From positions 1 through 38,066 of the forward strand of contig NZ_ANMO01000061.1 in NCBI RefSeq assembly GCF_000338295.1: DNA of 38,066 bases. Reading direction: 5' to 3'. Shown one piece after another: positions 8,999 through 19,700 of this stretch. The stretch is from Rhodopirellula europaea 6C. Lineage in GTDB: Bacteria; Planctomycetota; Planctomycetia; Pirellulales; Pirellulaceae. The notes beneath the pieces were generated by a model. That model made no database searches and was not told where the DNA came from. It saw nothing but the letters and a program-made list of their open reading frames with translations. A program made the translations under genes and the position numbers. The stretch's first letter is position 1, and the number at the start of each line of letters is the position of its first letter.

Positions 8999-11900
8999 AT
9001 GAGATTCCCAAGCCGCCATTCACGGATGAACGACAGTGCTCCCAAAAGCGCTCGCAGAGGCAGACGTCGGTTGCTGCTGGAGTCGCTTGAAAGTCGGCGG
9101 TTGTTGGCGGTGGCTTCCGATTTGGTGACGATCCGGGGGCAGGTCACGGACAGCTTCATCGGGGGTGACTTTGAAGACGTTGCGTTGGACTTGTTCCGCG
9201 ACGATGGCGACGGCGTGTTCGAGCCAGACGCTGACGACGTGGAAGTCAACATGGCCATGGCGGACCCCAGCGGGAACTACCAGTTCACTGGCGTCACCGC
9301 CGGATGGTACTTCGTTTTCCAGCCCGCACAAACGGTCAACGGCCGCACGCTGCAACAACAGATCTCGCCGTTAATCACCGTGACCTCGGCGCAGGTCGCC
9401 GGGCAATCCTTCCAAACCATCGACTCGTTTCAAACCACTCAAAGTGTTGAGGACACCATCACCGATGGAACGCCGGTGACGTCCACGCAAGCTGCTGCCG
9501 AAGCCATTGGTGGCTCACGTGATTTGATCGTCGACAAAACTCAAGGCGGCACGGGAGACATCGGCACGGTTGCGATTGGCGTCAACCAAGCCGTCTCACC
9601 CGACTTGCTCAGCTTTGACGCCAACGGGTTCGCCGACGGAAGTCGTTCGGTTATCTGGGACGGCGCGGGTGACAACGCCGCGACCGTTGACGACGATGGC
9701 TTGGGAGCGATCGATCTGACCAGCGGTGGTTCCGCGACCGGACTGCGATTTGTCATCGGTTCCGTGACCAGCGGAACGGCAGTGATCCGGCTCTACAGCG
9801 ACGATGGAATCGCGGGCAGCCAAACTCTGGTCAGCCAAGCCACCCTGACCATTCCCGCTCTGCCAACGCAGCCCACTTCAATCGAGTACATCCCATTCAG
9901 CGACTTCCAAGCAGTCAGCGGAAGCGGCGCGGACCTGACCCAAATCGGTGCGATTGAACTCGAAGTCAGCGGCGGCCCCGACTACGACGCGATCGCCGAC
10001 CTGCTCGGCACCGTCGGCCCCACCATCATCGTCCAGAACATCGACAACGCCGGCGAAGCGGACTTGGAATTGACCAAGACCCTGATCACCACGGAACCGA
10101 CGTTGAACGAGAACGTCGTGTTCGATGTGGTGGTCACCAACAACGGCCCCGATCCCGCAACGGGCATCGTTGTGACCGATCGAATTCCAACGGGAATCAT
10201 CAACACCACCGGAACAACCTCCACAGGAACCTTCACGCCCGGCACGGGACTTTGGACGATCCCAAGTCTCGCCGTCGGCGCGACAGCAACCCTGCGACTG
10301 ACAGGACAACTGGACAGCCTGGACCCGCAAACCAACGTGGCGGAAATCACGGCCGCCGAACAGCTCGACACGGACAGCCCTCGCGACAACAACGTGCTGG
10401 CTGACGACGATCAAGACGCCGCGACGGTGACCGCGACGCGAGTTGATTTGCAATTGTCCAAAGCGGTTTCCGACAGCCAACCGAACGTCGGCGAAGAGAT
10501 CACGTTCACTCTCACGTTGCAAAACTCATCGCTCGACACCGCCACCGACGCGACGCTCAGCACAGCGACAGGCATCCTGGTGGAAGACCGCTTGCCCGCG
10601 GGATTGACGCTGATTGGCAACACACCCAGCGCCGGCACTTCGTTCAACACGTCAACGAATCGCTGGTCGATCGCCTCGCTCGACGTCGGCGGACTGGCAA
10701 CATTGGAACTGGTCGCTCGCGTTGACCAAGCCGGTGACTTCACCAATGTGGCGGAAGTCTTGACGGTCGCCCAAACGGATCGCGACAGCGCTCCGGGCAA
10801 CGACTTGATCGATGAGGACGACCAAGACGAAGTCCTCATTCAAACACCGGTCGCCGACCTTTCGCTGACGAAAACCGTCTCGAACGAATCGCCCACGGTC
10901 GGAGAGAACGTGACTTTCACAATCACGGTCGACAACGATGGGCCCAACGACGCGACAGGTGTTCAAGTTCAAGATCGCCTGCCAGCCGGATTGACTTACG
11001 TTAGCGATGTGACCTCGTCAGGAACTTACGATTCCGACACGGGGCTTTGGATAGTCGGCGATGTGACCGCTCCCAACCCAGGCAACCCGATCCCGGCAAT
11101 GCCAACCCTGCAGATCATCGCACGTGTCGACAGCCTGGGGATCAAGACCAACTCGGCCACCATCACCGCGTCGGACCAGAGCGACCCGGACAGCACTCCC
11201 GGTGCAGGTGCTTCCACCGAAGACGACACCGACTCCGCGACTTTGACACCCAATGCGATCGACTTGCAACTGACCAAAACGGTCACGCCAGCACGCCCCG
11301 AACCGGGCGACTCGATCACCTACACGATCACATTGTCCAACGCCGAATCCAGCGCAGCGATTCCCATCACGACAGCGACCAACATCCAAGTCACCGACCT
11401 GCTTCCTGCCGGGCTGATTCTTCAAGACGCCCAAGTCACCGACGGCACTCATGTCGACGCCACGGGAACATGGACGGTCGATTCGCTGGCGGCCGGAGCA
11501 AGCGAAACGCTGACACTGACCGCGATTTTAGATCCCGGCCGCAGCGATCTGTTCGCGTCCATCACCAACACCGCCGAAGTCACGCAGGCCGCACAGTTCG
11601 ATCCCGACAGCACGCCTGACAACCAAGACGCCAGCGAAGACGATCAAGCGTCCAGCGTCATCACGCCCGCGCAAGCTGATTTGTCGCTCACCAAAATCGT
11701 CGACAACGCCAATGCGGACGTCGGCGAAAACGTGACCTTCACGATCACAGCTCGCCACGACAGCGGAGATCCCTCGGGGCAGTTCATCGTTCTGGACTCG
11801 CTGCCCGCCGGACTGCAATTCGTCGAAGCCACCGCCTCGATTGGCACTTACGATGAAACCACCGGCCGCTGGACCGTCCCGGAACTGGACGCCGATTCCG

Positions 11901-14863
11901 GCACCGCCGCCCCCTCGTTTGCGACGCTGGAAATTGTTGCGACAACACTTTCACGAGGCACACTGACCAATTCCGCCGAGATCATCCAAGCCACGCTTCC
12001 CGATCCCGACAGCACACCGGGTAACGGATTGATTGGCGAAGACGACCAAGCGGAAGCGAGCTTGCAAGCCGAACAAATCGATCTGGAACTGTTCAAAACT
12101 GTCGACAATCTCACACCAAGATTGGGCGAAACCATCCAGTACGAAATCGTCGTCCGCAACGAAGGTTTAGACACCGCAACGGGAGTCATCGTCGAAGAGA
12201 ACTTGCCCGCCGGACTGACCTTCGTCGATGCCACACCGACAACCGGCAGCTTCAACTCGTCCAGCGGTCTTTGGACAGTCGGCGAGTTGGCTCCCTCCGG
12301 CACCGCGACGTTGATCATCAACGCCAGCGTCAACAACAACGTGACCGCCGACTCACCGACGATCACCAACCGCACCGAAGTCATCGCGGCCGGACAAGTC
12401 GACTCGGACAGCACACCTGACAACAACGAACCGACCGAAGACGACCAAGCCAGCGTGACCGCCCGTGTCGAGTTCATCGATTTGTCGCTGGAAAAGACCG
12501 TCGACAACCCGGCTCCCAACGTCGGCGATCGCGTCGCTTTCACAATCACATTGACCAACGATGGCGAGACCGCGACCACGCGAGACACGGCGACCAACAT
12601 CGTCGTCCGCGACTTGTTGCCCGCCGGCATGACCTACGAATCGAACTCGCTCAGCGACGGTTCCTATGATTCCGACACGGGCGAATGGACCATCGATTCC
12701 TTGGCCGATGACGCCACCGCGACGTTGACCCTGTTCGCAATCGTCGACCAAGTCGGAACGCAAACCAACACCGCCGAAGTCGCTTCCGTCGATCAAGACG
12801 ACGTCGATTCCACGCCCGACAACAACGTCGCCGCGGAAGACGACCAAGCCAGCGCAAGCATCACCACGCCGGTGATCGATCTCTCGCTCACACAAACCGC
12901 TTCCCCCCAGCGTCCCGCGATCAACGGCGAAGTCACCTTCACGCTGACGCTTCGCAACGATGGTCCCGACGACGCGACCGGAATCATCGTTCGTGACTCG
13001 CTGCCTGATGGATACACCTTCACATCCTCGTCGCCCGCCGGTGCATTCAATTCCGCAAGCGGACTTTGGACCGTCGGTGATTTGGCATCCGGTGAAGAAA
13101 CCACGCTGGAACTGACCGGCACAATCGGTGACGTGGAAACACTCGAAAACCGAGCCGAAGTGATCGCTGCTGACCAAGCCGACCAAGACAGTGTTCCTGA
13201 CAGTGGTTTGGATGATGGCGAAGACGACACCGCCGCCGCGATCGTCACGCTCGCCAGCGCCGACCTTTCACTGACCAAGACCGTCGACAATGCCTCGCCC
13301 AACTTTGGCGATGCGGTCACCTTCACGATCACCGTTCGCAACAGTGGGCCCGACCCAGCGACCGGAATTCGCGTCCGAGACTTCTTGCCCGACGGAATGG
13401 ACCTCACCGACCAAACCACGTCCGACGGCACCTACTCGGCGGTCACCGAGATCTGGATGATCGATGAAATCGCATCCGGCCAAACCGCGACACTCACATT
13501 GACCGCAAACGTGAACTCCGAATCGTTGCAAACCAACGTGGCGGAGATCATGGCCAGCGACCAACGTGACCCTGACAGCACGCCGGGCAACGGCGACGCC
13601 GATCCAGCCGAAGACGACCGAGCCTCGGTGGACGTCCAAGCACAACTGATCGATCTGGCGCTTAGCAAAACAGTTGATGGCACGCGTTTTGACTTGGACG
13701 ATCCCGTCGAATTTGAATTGACCGTTTCCAACACGGGCCCGACGACAGCCACCAACATCGAGATCGCTGACTCGTTGCCCGCCGGGCTGATCTTTGTCTC
13801 GTCATCGACCGACGACGGAGGCTACAACCCTCAGTCGGGCACCTGGTCGATCCCGAGCATTCCCAGCAACGAATTGGTCACGCTGACACTGAACGCATCG
13901 GTCAACCGAGACGCCGTCACCGACGACATCCTTCGTGACGGCATCACCAATTTCGCGGAAGTCATCTCCGCCGACCAACCTGATCGCAACAGCGTGTTTG
14001 GAAACGGTGACGTCAACGAAGACGATGCCGACTCAGCGATTTTGATGATCGCTCGTGCCGACTTGTCGTTGAGCAAGTCCGTCGACATTTCCAATCCCAA
14101 TCGCGGCGATACGATTCAGTACCTCGTCACGGTCACCAATGCCAACAACGATCCGGCAACGAACGTTGTGATCCGAGACATCTTGCCAGGTTCATTGAAC
14201 TTCCAAGATGCCACGCCAACGCAGGGCACGTTCGATGCGCAAACTGGCCTGTGGACATTGACGCAACTCGATCCCAACCAATCCGCGACACTGCAAATCA
14301 ACGCCATCGTTGAACAGTCCGGTTCGGTGACCAACGTTGCCGAGATCATCGAGTCCGATCAAATCGATCCCGACAGCACACCGGGCAACGCCGATGGTGA
14401 CGAAGACGACCTGGCGTCCGTCGAAGTCACACCTCAAGTCGTCGACGTCAGCGTCACCGCGGCGGTGGACAACTTGGAACCCGAGGTCGACGACATCATC
14501 ACGATCACCTTGACAGCGGCCAATGCCGACGGTGTTTCCGATGCCACCGGCGTTGTGATTGAATCGTTGCTGCCCGATGGACTGACGCTGGTACCACCGG
14601 CTTCACCGCAGCAAGGATCTTATGACCCAGCGACGGGTCAGTGGAACATCGGTCCCTTGGCGTCCGGTGCAAGCGTTCAATTGGTTTTGACCGCACGCGT
14701 CGACACTCGCGGGTTGAAAACATTGAACGCCGAAGTCACCCAGACCGATCAGTTCGATGTCGACAGTGTGCCTGGCAATGGGGATCCAGACGAGGACGAT
14801 CAAGTCGCACTTGAGATCCGAGCCCCACGTGTCCTATCCAAGCGGTTGTTTTTGTCTCGCTGA
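8999..14863 (+). CDS. Giant secreted surface protein with 12 DUF11 repeats
   Basis: The 1,954-residue protein begins with a basic region and the planctomycete extracellular-protein tag R-R-R-L-L-L-E-S-L-E-S-R-R-L-L-A (residues 22-37). Residues of about 44 to 140 look like an SdrD-B/CnaB-type beta domain with acidic Ca-binding-like loops. A second beta-rich region follows to about 350. From residue 355 to the end there are 12 DUF11-type beta-sandwich repeats with a period of about 133 residues. Each starts with a [AIV]-D-L-x-L-x-K-like strand, contains V-x-N-x-G-P-D-x-A-T-x, and ends in an acidic D-x-D-S-x-P-x-N ... E-D-D-Q-A segment. The terminus is basic and hydrophobic (S-K-R-L-F-L-S-R). 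An adhesive or cell-wall structural role is likely. The ATG at 8999 is used; TTG 8993 and ATG 9026 are alternatives. Confidence 0.9.
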   Translation: MRFPSRHSRMNDSAPKSARRGRRRLLLESLESRRLLAVASDLVTIRGQVTDSFIGGDFEDVALDLFRDDGDGVFEPDADDVEVNMAMADPSGNYQFTGVTAGWYFVFQPAQTVNGRTLQQQISPLITVTSAQVAGQSFQTIDSFQTTQSVEDTITDGTPVTSTQAAAEAIGGSRDLIVDKTQGGTGDIGTVAIGVNQAVSPDLLSFDANGFADGSRSVIWDGAGDNAATVDDDGLGAIDLTSGGSATGLRFVIGSVTSGTAVIRLYSDDGIAGSQTLVSQATLTIPALPTQPTSIEYIPFSDFQAVSGSGADLTQIGAIELEVSGGPDYDAIADLLGTVGPTIIVQNIDNAGEADLELTKTLITTEPTLNENVVFDVVVTNNGPDPATGIVVTDRIPTGIINTTGTTSTGTFTPGTGLWTIPSLAVGATATLRLTGQLDSLDPQTNVAEITAAEQLDTDSPRDNNVLADDDQDAATVTATRVDLQLSKAVSDSQPNVGEEITFTLTLQNSSLDTATDATLSTATGILVEDRLPAGLTLIGNTPSAGTSFNTSTNRWSIASLDVGGLATLELVARVDQAGDFTNVAEVLTVAQTDRDSAPGNDLIDEDDQDEVLIQTPVADLSLTKTVSNESPTVGENVTFTITVDNDGPNDATGVQVQDRLPAGLTYVSDVTSSGTYDSDTGLWIVGDVTAPNPGNPIPAMPTLQIIARVDSLGIKTNSATITASDQSDPDSTPGAGASTEDDTDSATLTPNAIDLQLTKTVTPARPEPGDSITYTITLSNAESSAAIPITTATNIQVTDLLPAGLILQDAQVTDGTHVDATGTWTVDSLAAGASETLTLTAILDPGRSDLFASITNTAEVTQAAQFDPDSTPDNQDASEDDQASSVITPAQADLSLTKIVDNANADVGENVTFTITARHDSGDPSGQFIVLDSLPAGLQFVEATASIGTYDETTGRWTVPELDADSGTAAPSFATLEIVATTLSRGTLTNSAEIIQATLPDPDSTPGNGLIGEDDQAEASLQAEQIDLELFKTVDNLTPRLGETIQYEIVVRNEGLDTATGVIVEENLPAGLTFVDATPTTGSFNSSSGLWTVGELAPSGTATLIINASVNNNVTADSPTITNRTEVIAAGQVDSDSTPDNNEPTEDDQASVTARVEFIDLSLEKTVDNPAPNVGDRVAFTITLTNDGETATTRDTATNIVVRDLLPAGMTYESNSLSDGSYDSDTGEWTIDSLADDATATLTLFAIVDQVGTQTNTAEVASVDQDDVDSTPDNNVAAEDDQASASITTPVIDLSLTQTASPQRPAINGEVTFTLTLRNDGPDDATGIIVRDSLPDGYTFTSSSPAGAFNSASGLWTVGDLASGEETTLELTGTIGDVETLENRAEVIAADQADQDSVPDSGLDDGEDDTAAAIVTLASADLSLTKTVDNASPNFGDAVTFTITVRNSGPDPATGIRVRDFLPDGMDLTDQTTSDGTYSAVTEIWMIDEIASGQTATLTLTANVNSESLQTNVAEIMASDQRDPDSTPGNGDADPAEDDRASVDVQAQLIDLALSKTVDGTRFDLDDPVEFELTVSNTGPTTATNIEIADSLPAGLIFVSSSTDDGGYNPQSGTWSIPSIPSNELVTLTLNASVNRDAVTDDILRDGITNFAEVISADQPDRNSVFGNGDVNEDDADSAILMIARADLSLSKSVDISNPNRGDTIQYLVTVTNANNDPATNVVIRDILPGSLNFQDATPTQGTFDAQTGLWTLTQLDPNQSATLQINAIVEQSGSVTNVAEIIESDQIDPDSTPGNADGDEDDLASVEVTPQVVDVSVTAAVDNLEPEVDDIITITLTAANADGVSDATGVVIESLLPDGLTLVPPASPQQGSYDPATGQWNIGPLASGASVQLVLTARVDTRGLKTLNAEVTQTDQFDVDSVPGNGDPDEDDQVALEIRAPRVLSKRLFLSR

Positions 14864-15382
14864 GGCGATGCCACAACCGCTGCATGACGAACACCCGCCG
14901 CCGCATCCACCAGCGTCGGCGGTGCCGCATCCCGGGCCACATCCGGTCTGCATCAAATCACTCAGTTCGATGCTCTTGACTTCGGCTTCGTAGCGGCGAA
15001 CGATCGCATCGGTCAGCTCGCGGCCAAGAGCATCCGGTTCCCCTAAAAAGTGCAGCACCAGCGTCCCGCCGTCGAACAATTGGTCGACGTCCAACAACAC
15101 CGCTGAAGATTCGCTCTCCGCCAAAATCGATTGGCATTCGCGAACCGCGCGAACCTTGTGCCGCTGCAAACGCTCGATCAGAAGATCATCGTTGTGTGTG
15201 GTCGGCCGGAGAATTTCCAGTGTGGTTGGTGTGTCGCCATCCTCACAAACGGATAGTGTTTCAGCCAATTCCACCCCGCGAGGCGTCCGCACCAACACAC
15301 GTCGACCACGTTCAATCCGTCGCTGGGCACGAGCCAGATAGATTTCCCCCGCGAAGCCGATTCGAACATGGTGCGTTATCAT
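14834..15382 (-). CDS. PSP1/RicT-like protein with Cys-rich C-terminal tail
   Basis: Starting from ATG 15382 the protein has 182 residues. The first strand runs H-V-R-I-G-F-A-G-E-I. The region around F-D-G-G-T-L-V-L-H-F-L-G-E and the following helix R-E-L-T-D-A-I-V-R-R-Y matches the pattern of the PSP1 C-terminal domain (as in B. subtilis RicT/YaaT). The last 36 residues hold six cysteines at about 148, 152, 160, 164, 167 and 170 in a Gly-rich context, suitable for metal or Fe-S binding. RicT belongs to a complex that affects RNA processing and carries [4Fe-4S] clusters; a similar role here is inference. A GTG at 15436 would add 18 residues. Its 3' end overlaps the giant surface-protein gene by 30 bp, and it diverges from the nuclease gene at 15460. 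Confidence 0.72.
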   Translation of the reverse strand: MITHHVRIGFAGEIYLARAQRRIERGRRVLVRTPRGVELAETLSVCEDGDTPTTLEILRPTTHNDDLLIERLQRHKVRAVRECQSILAESESSAVLLDVDQLFDGGTLVLHFLGEPDALGRELTDAIVRRYEAEVKSIELSDLMQTGCGPGCGTADAGGCGGGCSSCSGCGIASARQKQPLG

Positions 15383-15449
15383 GACGCTCAGTCTAGCCAC
15401 CCGGCACGACGTCGTCGTCCCCAACTTGCCCGCCACTCACCCCGCCCGC

Positions 15450-15455
15450 AGGAAG
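15450..15455 (+). promoter_or_regulatory. Ribosome binding site of the YhaO-like gene
   Basis: AGGAAG lies four bases before TTG 15460. It is one of the few good Shine-Dalgarno matches in the window and supports the TTG as the real start of the nuclease gene. Confidence 0.55.
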
Positions 15456-15459
15456 CCCT

Positions 15460-16755
15460 TTGAGTCACCGCCGCATCCTTCACGCCGCCGACATTCATCT
15501 GGACAGCCCCCTGCAGAAACTCGACGCCTACGAAGACGCTCCCGTCGACGAAATTCGCGAAGCATCGCGGCGTGCCCTCGAGAACATGACCGACTTGGCG
15601 ATCGAAGAACAAGTCGACTTGGTCGTCATCGCAGGCGACCTCTACGACGGCGATTGGCCCGACCAAAACACGGGTCTGTTCTTTGTCAAACAAGCCACCC
15701 GGTTGGTCAATCATAAAATTCACGTCGCCGTCATCCGAGGCAATCACGACGCCGCCAACAAAATGACGTCGAACCTGCCGCTGCCAAAGAACCCCGACGG
15801 ATCCGACATCCTGTTGAGCGAAAAGAAGGTCGACCAACGGGTGCTCGAAGACCTCGGCATCGTCGTCCACGGTCGGTCGTATGCCAAACGAGCCGAAACG
15901 GGCGACATGGCCGCCGAGTACCCCGCACCGACCGGCGGCATGTTCAACCTCGGCATCCTGCACACGGGATTGTCAGGCTTGGACGGTCACGACCCGTACG
16001 CTCCCTGTTCCCCGCAACAACTCGCTGACAAAGGCTACGACTACTGGGCGCTCGGCCACATTCACTTGCGCGGCGAACACCAAATCGAAGGCACCGCCCC
16101 GGTCGTCTTCAGCGGCAACATCCAAGGCCGACACATTCGCGAATCCGGACCGAAAGGTTGCATCATCGTCGACGTCGACTCTCGCAACCAAACCCAGCGC
16201 CGATTCGTCCCACTCGATGTCGTTCGATTTGAAACGTTCGATGCCAACGCAAGCGAATGGTCGCACACCGATGAATTGATGGACGCCTACGAAGCTTGGA
16301 TGAACGACCAACTGCAACAGGTCGAAGATCGGTTGCTGGTCACGCGAGTCATCTTGTCCGGCGAGTCACCACTGCATCACCAATGGATGCGGGAACAATC
16401 CAATTTGGAAGCGTCGCTGCGAGCCACTTCGGTCACCCACGGCCACGGACAGGTTTGGCTGGAACGGCTGAAGGTCAAAACCTCGGCCGAAGTCGATCGT
16501 TCATCAACCGAACAACACGATGCAAACCAGGAGGGCCCACTGCACAGCATCCTGTCCGTTGTCGAAGAATTAAAATCCGACAACGCAGACTTGGAATGGT
16601 TGAACAACGAAATCACACCACTGCTGAAGAAACTGCCAACCGAATTCAGCGGCGACCAAGCCCCCATTCGCTTGGACAACCCTGAAGAACGTCACGAATG
16701 GATCGAAGCAGCAACCACCGAACTGCTCGCCCGACTGCAAGGAGGCAAACGATGA
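15460..16755 (+). CDS. yhaO: Metallophosphoesterase, SbcD/YhaO-like DNA repair exonuclease
   Basis: This 431-residue protein carries the Mre11/SbcD phosphoesterase motifs in order: H-A-A-D-I-H-L-D (Asp11, His13), V-I-A-G-D-L-Y-D, R-G-N-H-D (Asn-His-Asp about 95-97), I-L-H-T-G, and A-L-G-H-I-H near residue 200. These bind two Mn2+ ions and cut DNA ends. The length and the pairing with a YhaN-type ATPase match the Bacillus yhaO-yhaN arrangement better than E. coli SbcCD. The C-terminal 170 residues are the expected capping and ATPase-contacting region. The start is TTG 15460, preceded by AGGAAG. The stop overlaps the ATG of the next gene (ATGA at 16752-16755), so the two subunits are probably made in step. 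Confidence 0.9.
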   Translation: MSHRRILHAADIHLDSPLQKLDAYEDAPVDEIREASRRALENMTDLAIEEQVDLVVIAGDLYDGDWPDQNTGLFFVKQATRLVNHKIHVAVIRGNHDAANKMTSNLPLPKNPDGSDILLSEKKVDQRVLEDLGIVVHGRSYAKRAETGDMAAEYPAPTGGMFNLGILHTGLSGLDGHDPYAPCSPQQLADKGYDYWALGHIHLRGEHQIEGTAPVVFSGNIQGRHIRESGPKGCIIVDVDSRNQTQRRFVPLDVVRFETFDANASEWSHTDELMDAYEAWMNDQLQQVEDRLLVTRVILSGESPLHHQWMREQSNLEASLRATSVTHGHGQVWLERLKVKTSAEVDRSSTEQHDANQEGPLHSILSVVEELKSDNADLEWLNNEITPLLKKLPTEFSGDQAPIRLDNPEERHEWIEAATTELLARLQGGKR

Positions 16756-19700
16756 TCATTGAACGCCTGGACCTGATCGCCTTTGGGCACATCACCGAAC
16801 GCAGCCTCGATCTCTCCGCCGGTCCCAACCGATTCCACTTGATCGTTGGCCCCAACGAATCCGGTAAATCAACCAGCCTACGAGCCATCTCGTCTTGGTT
16901 GTTCGGCATGGCCACTCGAGCCGATGATGCCTTCTTGCATCCCGCAGCGAAACTTCGTGTTGGTGGACGCCTGACGACACACTCCAGCGACGGAACCAGC
17001 ACTGAAAAAGTTCTCGAGTGCATTCGACGTCGAGGTCGCAAAAACACGCTGCGTGGTGCAGACGACCAAACTGAAATCGCTGACTCCGAATTGGCACAGA
17101 TGCTCGGCGGCATCGACGAAGCCACCTTCCGCTCGCGATTTGGTTTGTCGCACGAAGAGCTGTTGCTCGGCGGCGAACAAATATTGCGAGGCGAAGGTGA
17201 ACTCGGCGAAATCCTGTTCTCGGCGGGTGCCGGCATCGGGCGTCTTCGCGAAATTTATGAACAACTTGATTCCGAAGCCAGTGAACGCTTCAAACGCACC
17301 GGCAAGACACCCACGATCAACAACATCCTGCAAGAACTCGACGAGATGCGTCGTCGGCTGCGCGAAGCTCAAGTCCCACCGGCTGAGTTCTCCGACTTAC
17401 AAAAGCAACTGGCTGAAAAGGAACAGCAAATCCAAGGCTGGCGTGAAGAATCCCAATCGCTCGCTCAACAAATCGCTCAACTGAAGTCGGCCGAACAAGC
17501 CTTGCCGTTGATCCCTCGTTGGAAAACGGCGACGCAAGAATTAGCCAGCGTGCAAGACGCGCCCATGCTATCGGATGACTTCCCGGATCGACGACGCGAA
17601 TGGGAACAAGAACAGAAATCGACGACCCGTCTTCTGCAAACCTTGCAACAAAACCATGTCGATCTGACTGAGCAACTGAAGCAACTCGGAAACGATGAAT
17701 CCATCGGACTCTTCGAGGATGAAATCCTCGCGTTGTATCGCGAACTTCCCGGTCGTGAAAAAGCCGAAATCGAAAAGGAAACCCTGCAACACTCGCTGGC
17801 GGCCCTTGAACGAGAGATGCGATCACAGCTCCATGATTTGGCCTTCGCTGAAGTCCCCCACGCATCTGAACAACAGGCAACCGATTCTGATGCGTTGACA
17901 CAACAAGTGGACTCGCTGCAAATCAGTGAGTCGCAACGGGCCAAAATTCAACGATTGGCTAGCGAATACGAAAAACTGGTTCAACAACGCGACGACGCCT
18001 CAGACCAGCTCGATCAAGCCAAGCGAGAACTGACAATGGCCGAGGAGGCATTGGCCGAGTCCAACGCGCCAACGCAGTTCCAGTTGCTCGACCGTACGCT
18101 CGATGAGATGGGTGCCCCCGAACGCTGGATCGAAGCCGCCCGTCGAGAACAATCGCAAGTCGAAAAACTGGCTCGCGAATGCCAAACCATCCACCGTCGA
18201 TTGAAACTCGACTCGAACGGCGATGACGACGCGATCAAATCTGCTGTCGAGCTGTCGCTGCCGACGCAGTCACAGTTGACGGATCTGACGCAAGCACTCG
18301 ACCGGGCTGGCAAAGACGTCATGTTGTGCCAGCAACGTGGTCAGGAACTTCAACAAGCCCTCGCCAACGCGGAAGAAAAGCTCACCTCGTTGAACGCGGA
18401 CACGGGGGACCTCCCAACGCCCGAAGATCTGCGCGACGCTCGTCAGCATCGCGACGAAATCATCGATGCGATGAAGCAGAACGCGGATTCATACGCCGCC
18501 GACCAATGGGCCGCACAGCTTGCTGCAGCCGAACTGGCAATCCATCGAGCCGACTCGCTCGCGGACGTCTTCCAGTCGCAACACGAATCGATCTACCGAC
18601 GACAAGCCGCTCAGAACAACCTGGACCAACTGCGTCGACAATCTTCCGAACACGACGCCGCGCTGGCCGCCGCGCAAGACTCCCTGACAAAGGCTCAAGA
18701 GAACTGGCAAGCCATTTGGCAAGCGGCTGGCATCCCAGCAAGTGATCCCGACGCGATGCGAACCTGGATGTCGGATCATCAAAAGTTGATCGAACACTTT
18801 GCGGAGTTGCAAACCGCTATCGCCGAACGCGATCAATCGCACGCTCAACTTCGACAAGCCATTTCGCGTCTGCAACAAGCGTTGGAAATGGAAGGCTCCG
18901 ACAACTCGTCCGAGGATTCACTCGAACAAACCAGCACCACTCTTTCGCGTCTGCACGACGTGGCGTTGACCCAACGTGCGGAGCAGGCTCAACAACTCAA
19001 ACTTCGCGAACAACGCGAGAACAAACGCGACGAATGCAGAACCGAGATCCCCGGCTTGGAATCCAAGCTGCAACGTCGACAGAGCGCGTTGGACGCTTGG
19101 GATCAACAGTGGGACGAACTCACCGCGTCGCTCAAACTGACATCCAAACCCGCTCCGCAAGACGCGTTGTCGATGATGGATTCGATCACGCAGCTGATCG
19201 GTCAAAAGAAACAACGAGACGACATTTCGCTTCGCATCGATTCGATCAGCAAAGAAACCGATGTCTTTGTCCGAAGAGCGGTTCGGCTACATGATTCGTT
19301 GGCCTCACCAAAGGCCGGCTCAGAATCCTCGATCAATCCATCAGTAGGCACCGCCGGCTTGACCGAGTTGGCTGAAACAATCAACTCGGCACACGAACGT
19401 TTGCAACGGGAACAACGTGCTCGCAGCGCTCGCGACGAAGTTCAACAACAGCTCCGCCAACGCGAACGCGAACTCGCGGACGCCAACGAGCAGTTGGAAC
19501 GACTCACGATAACGCAGCAACAACTCTGCGACGAAGCCCATTGTTCCGCCCCGGAGGAGCTGGGCGAAGTGGAAGAACGCAGTCGTCGGCGCATCCTCGC
19601 CCAGTCCAAAGTGGAAGACTTGCAATCCCAATTGGATCATTGGGCGAGTGGTCAAGATCGCGAATCGTTCGTTGAATCTTTGCGGGACCAGCAGCCCGCC

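Noticed and set aside
9878-14442. Several long minus-strand frames opposite the DUF11 gene
   Set aside because: They mirror the repeat structure and biased codons of the surface gene and carry Ser/Val-rich nonsense repeats.
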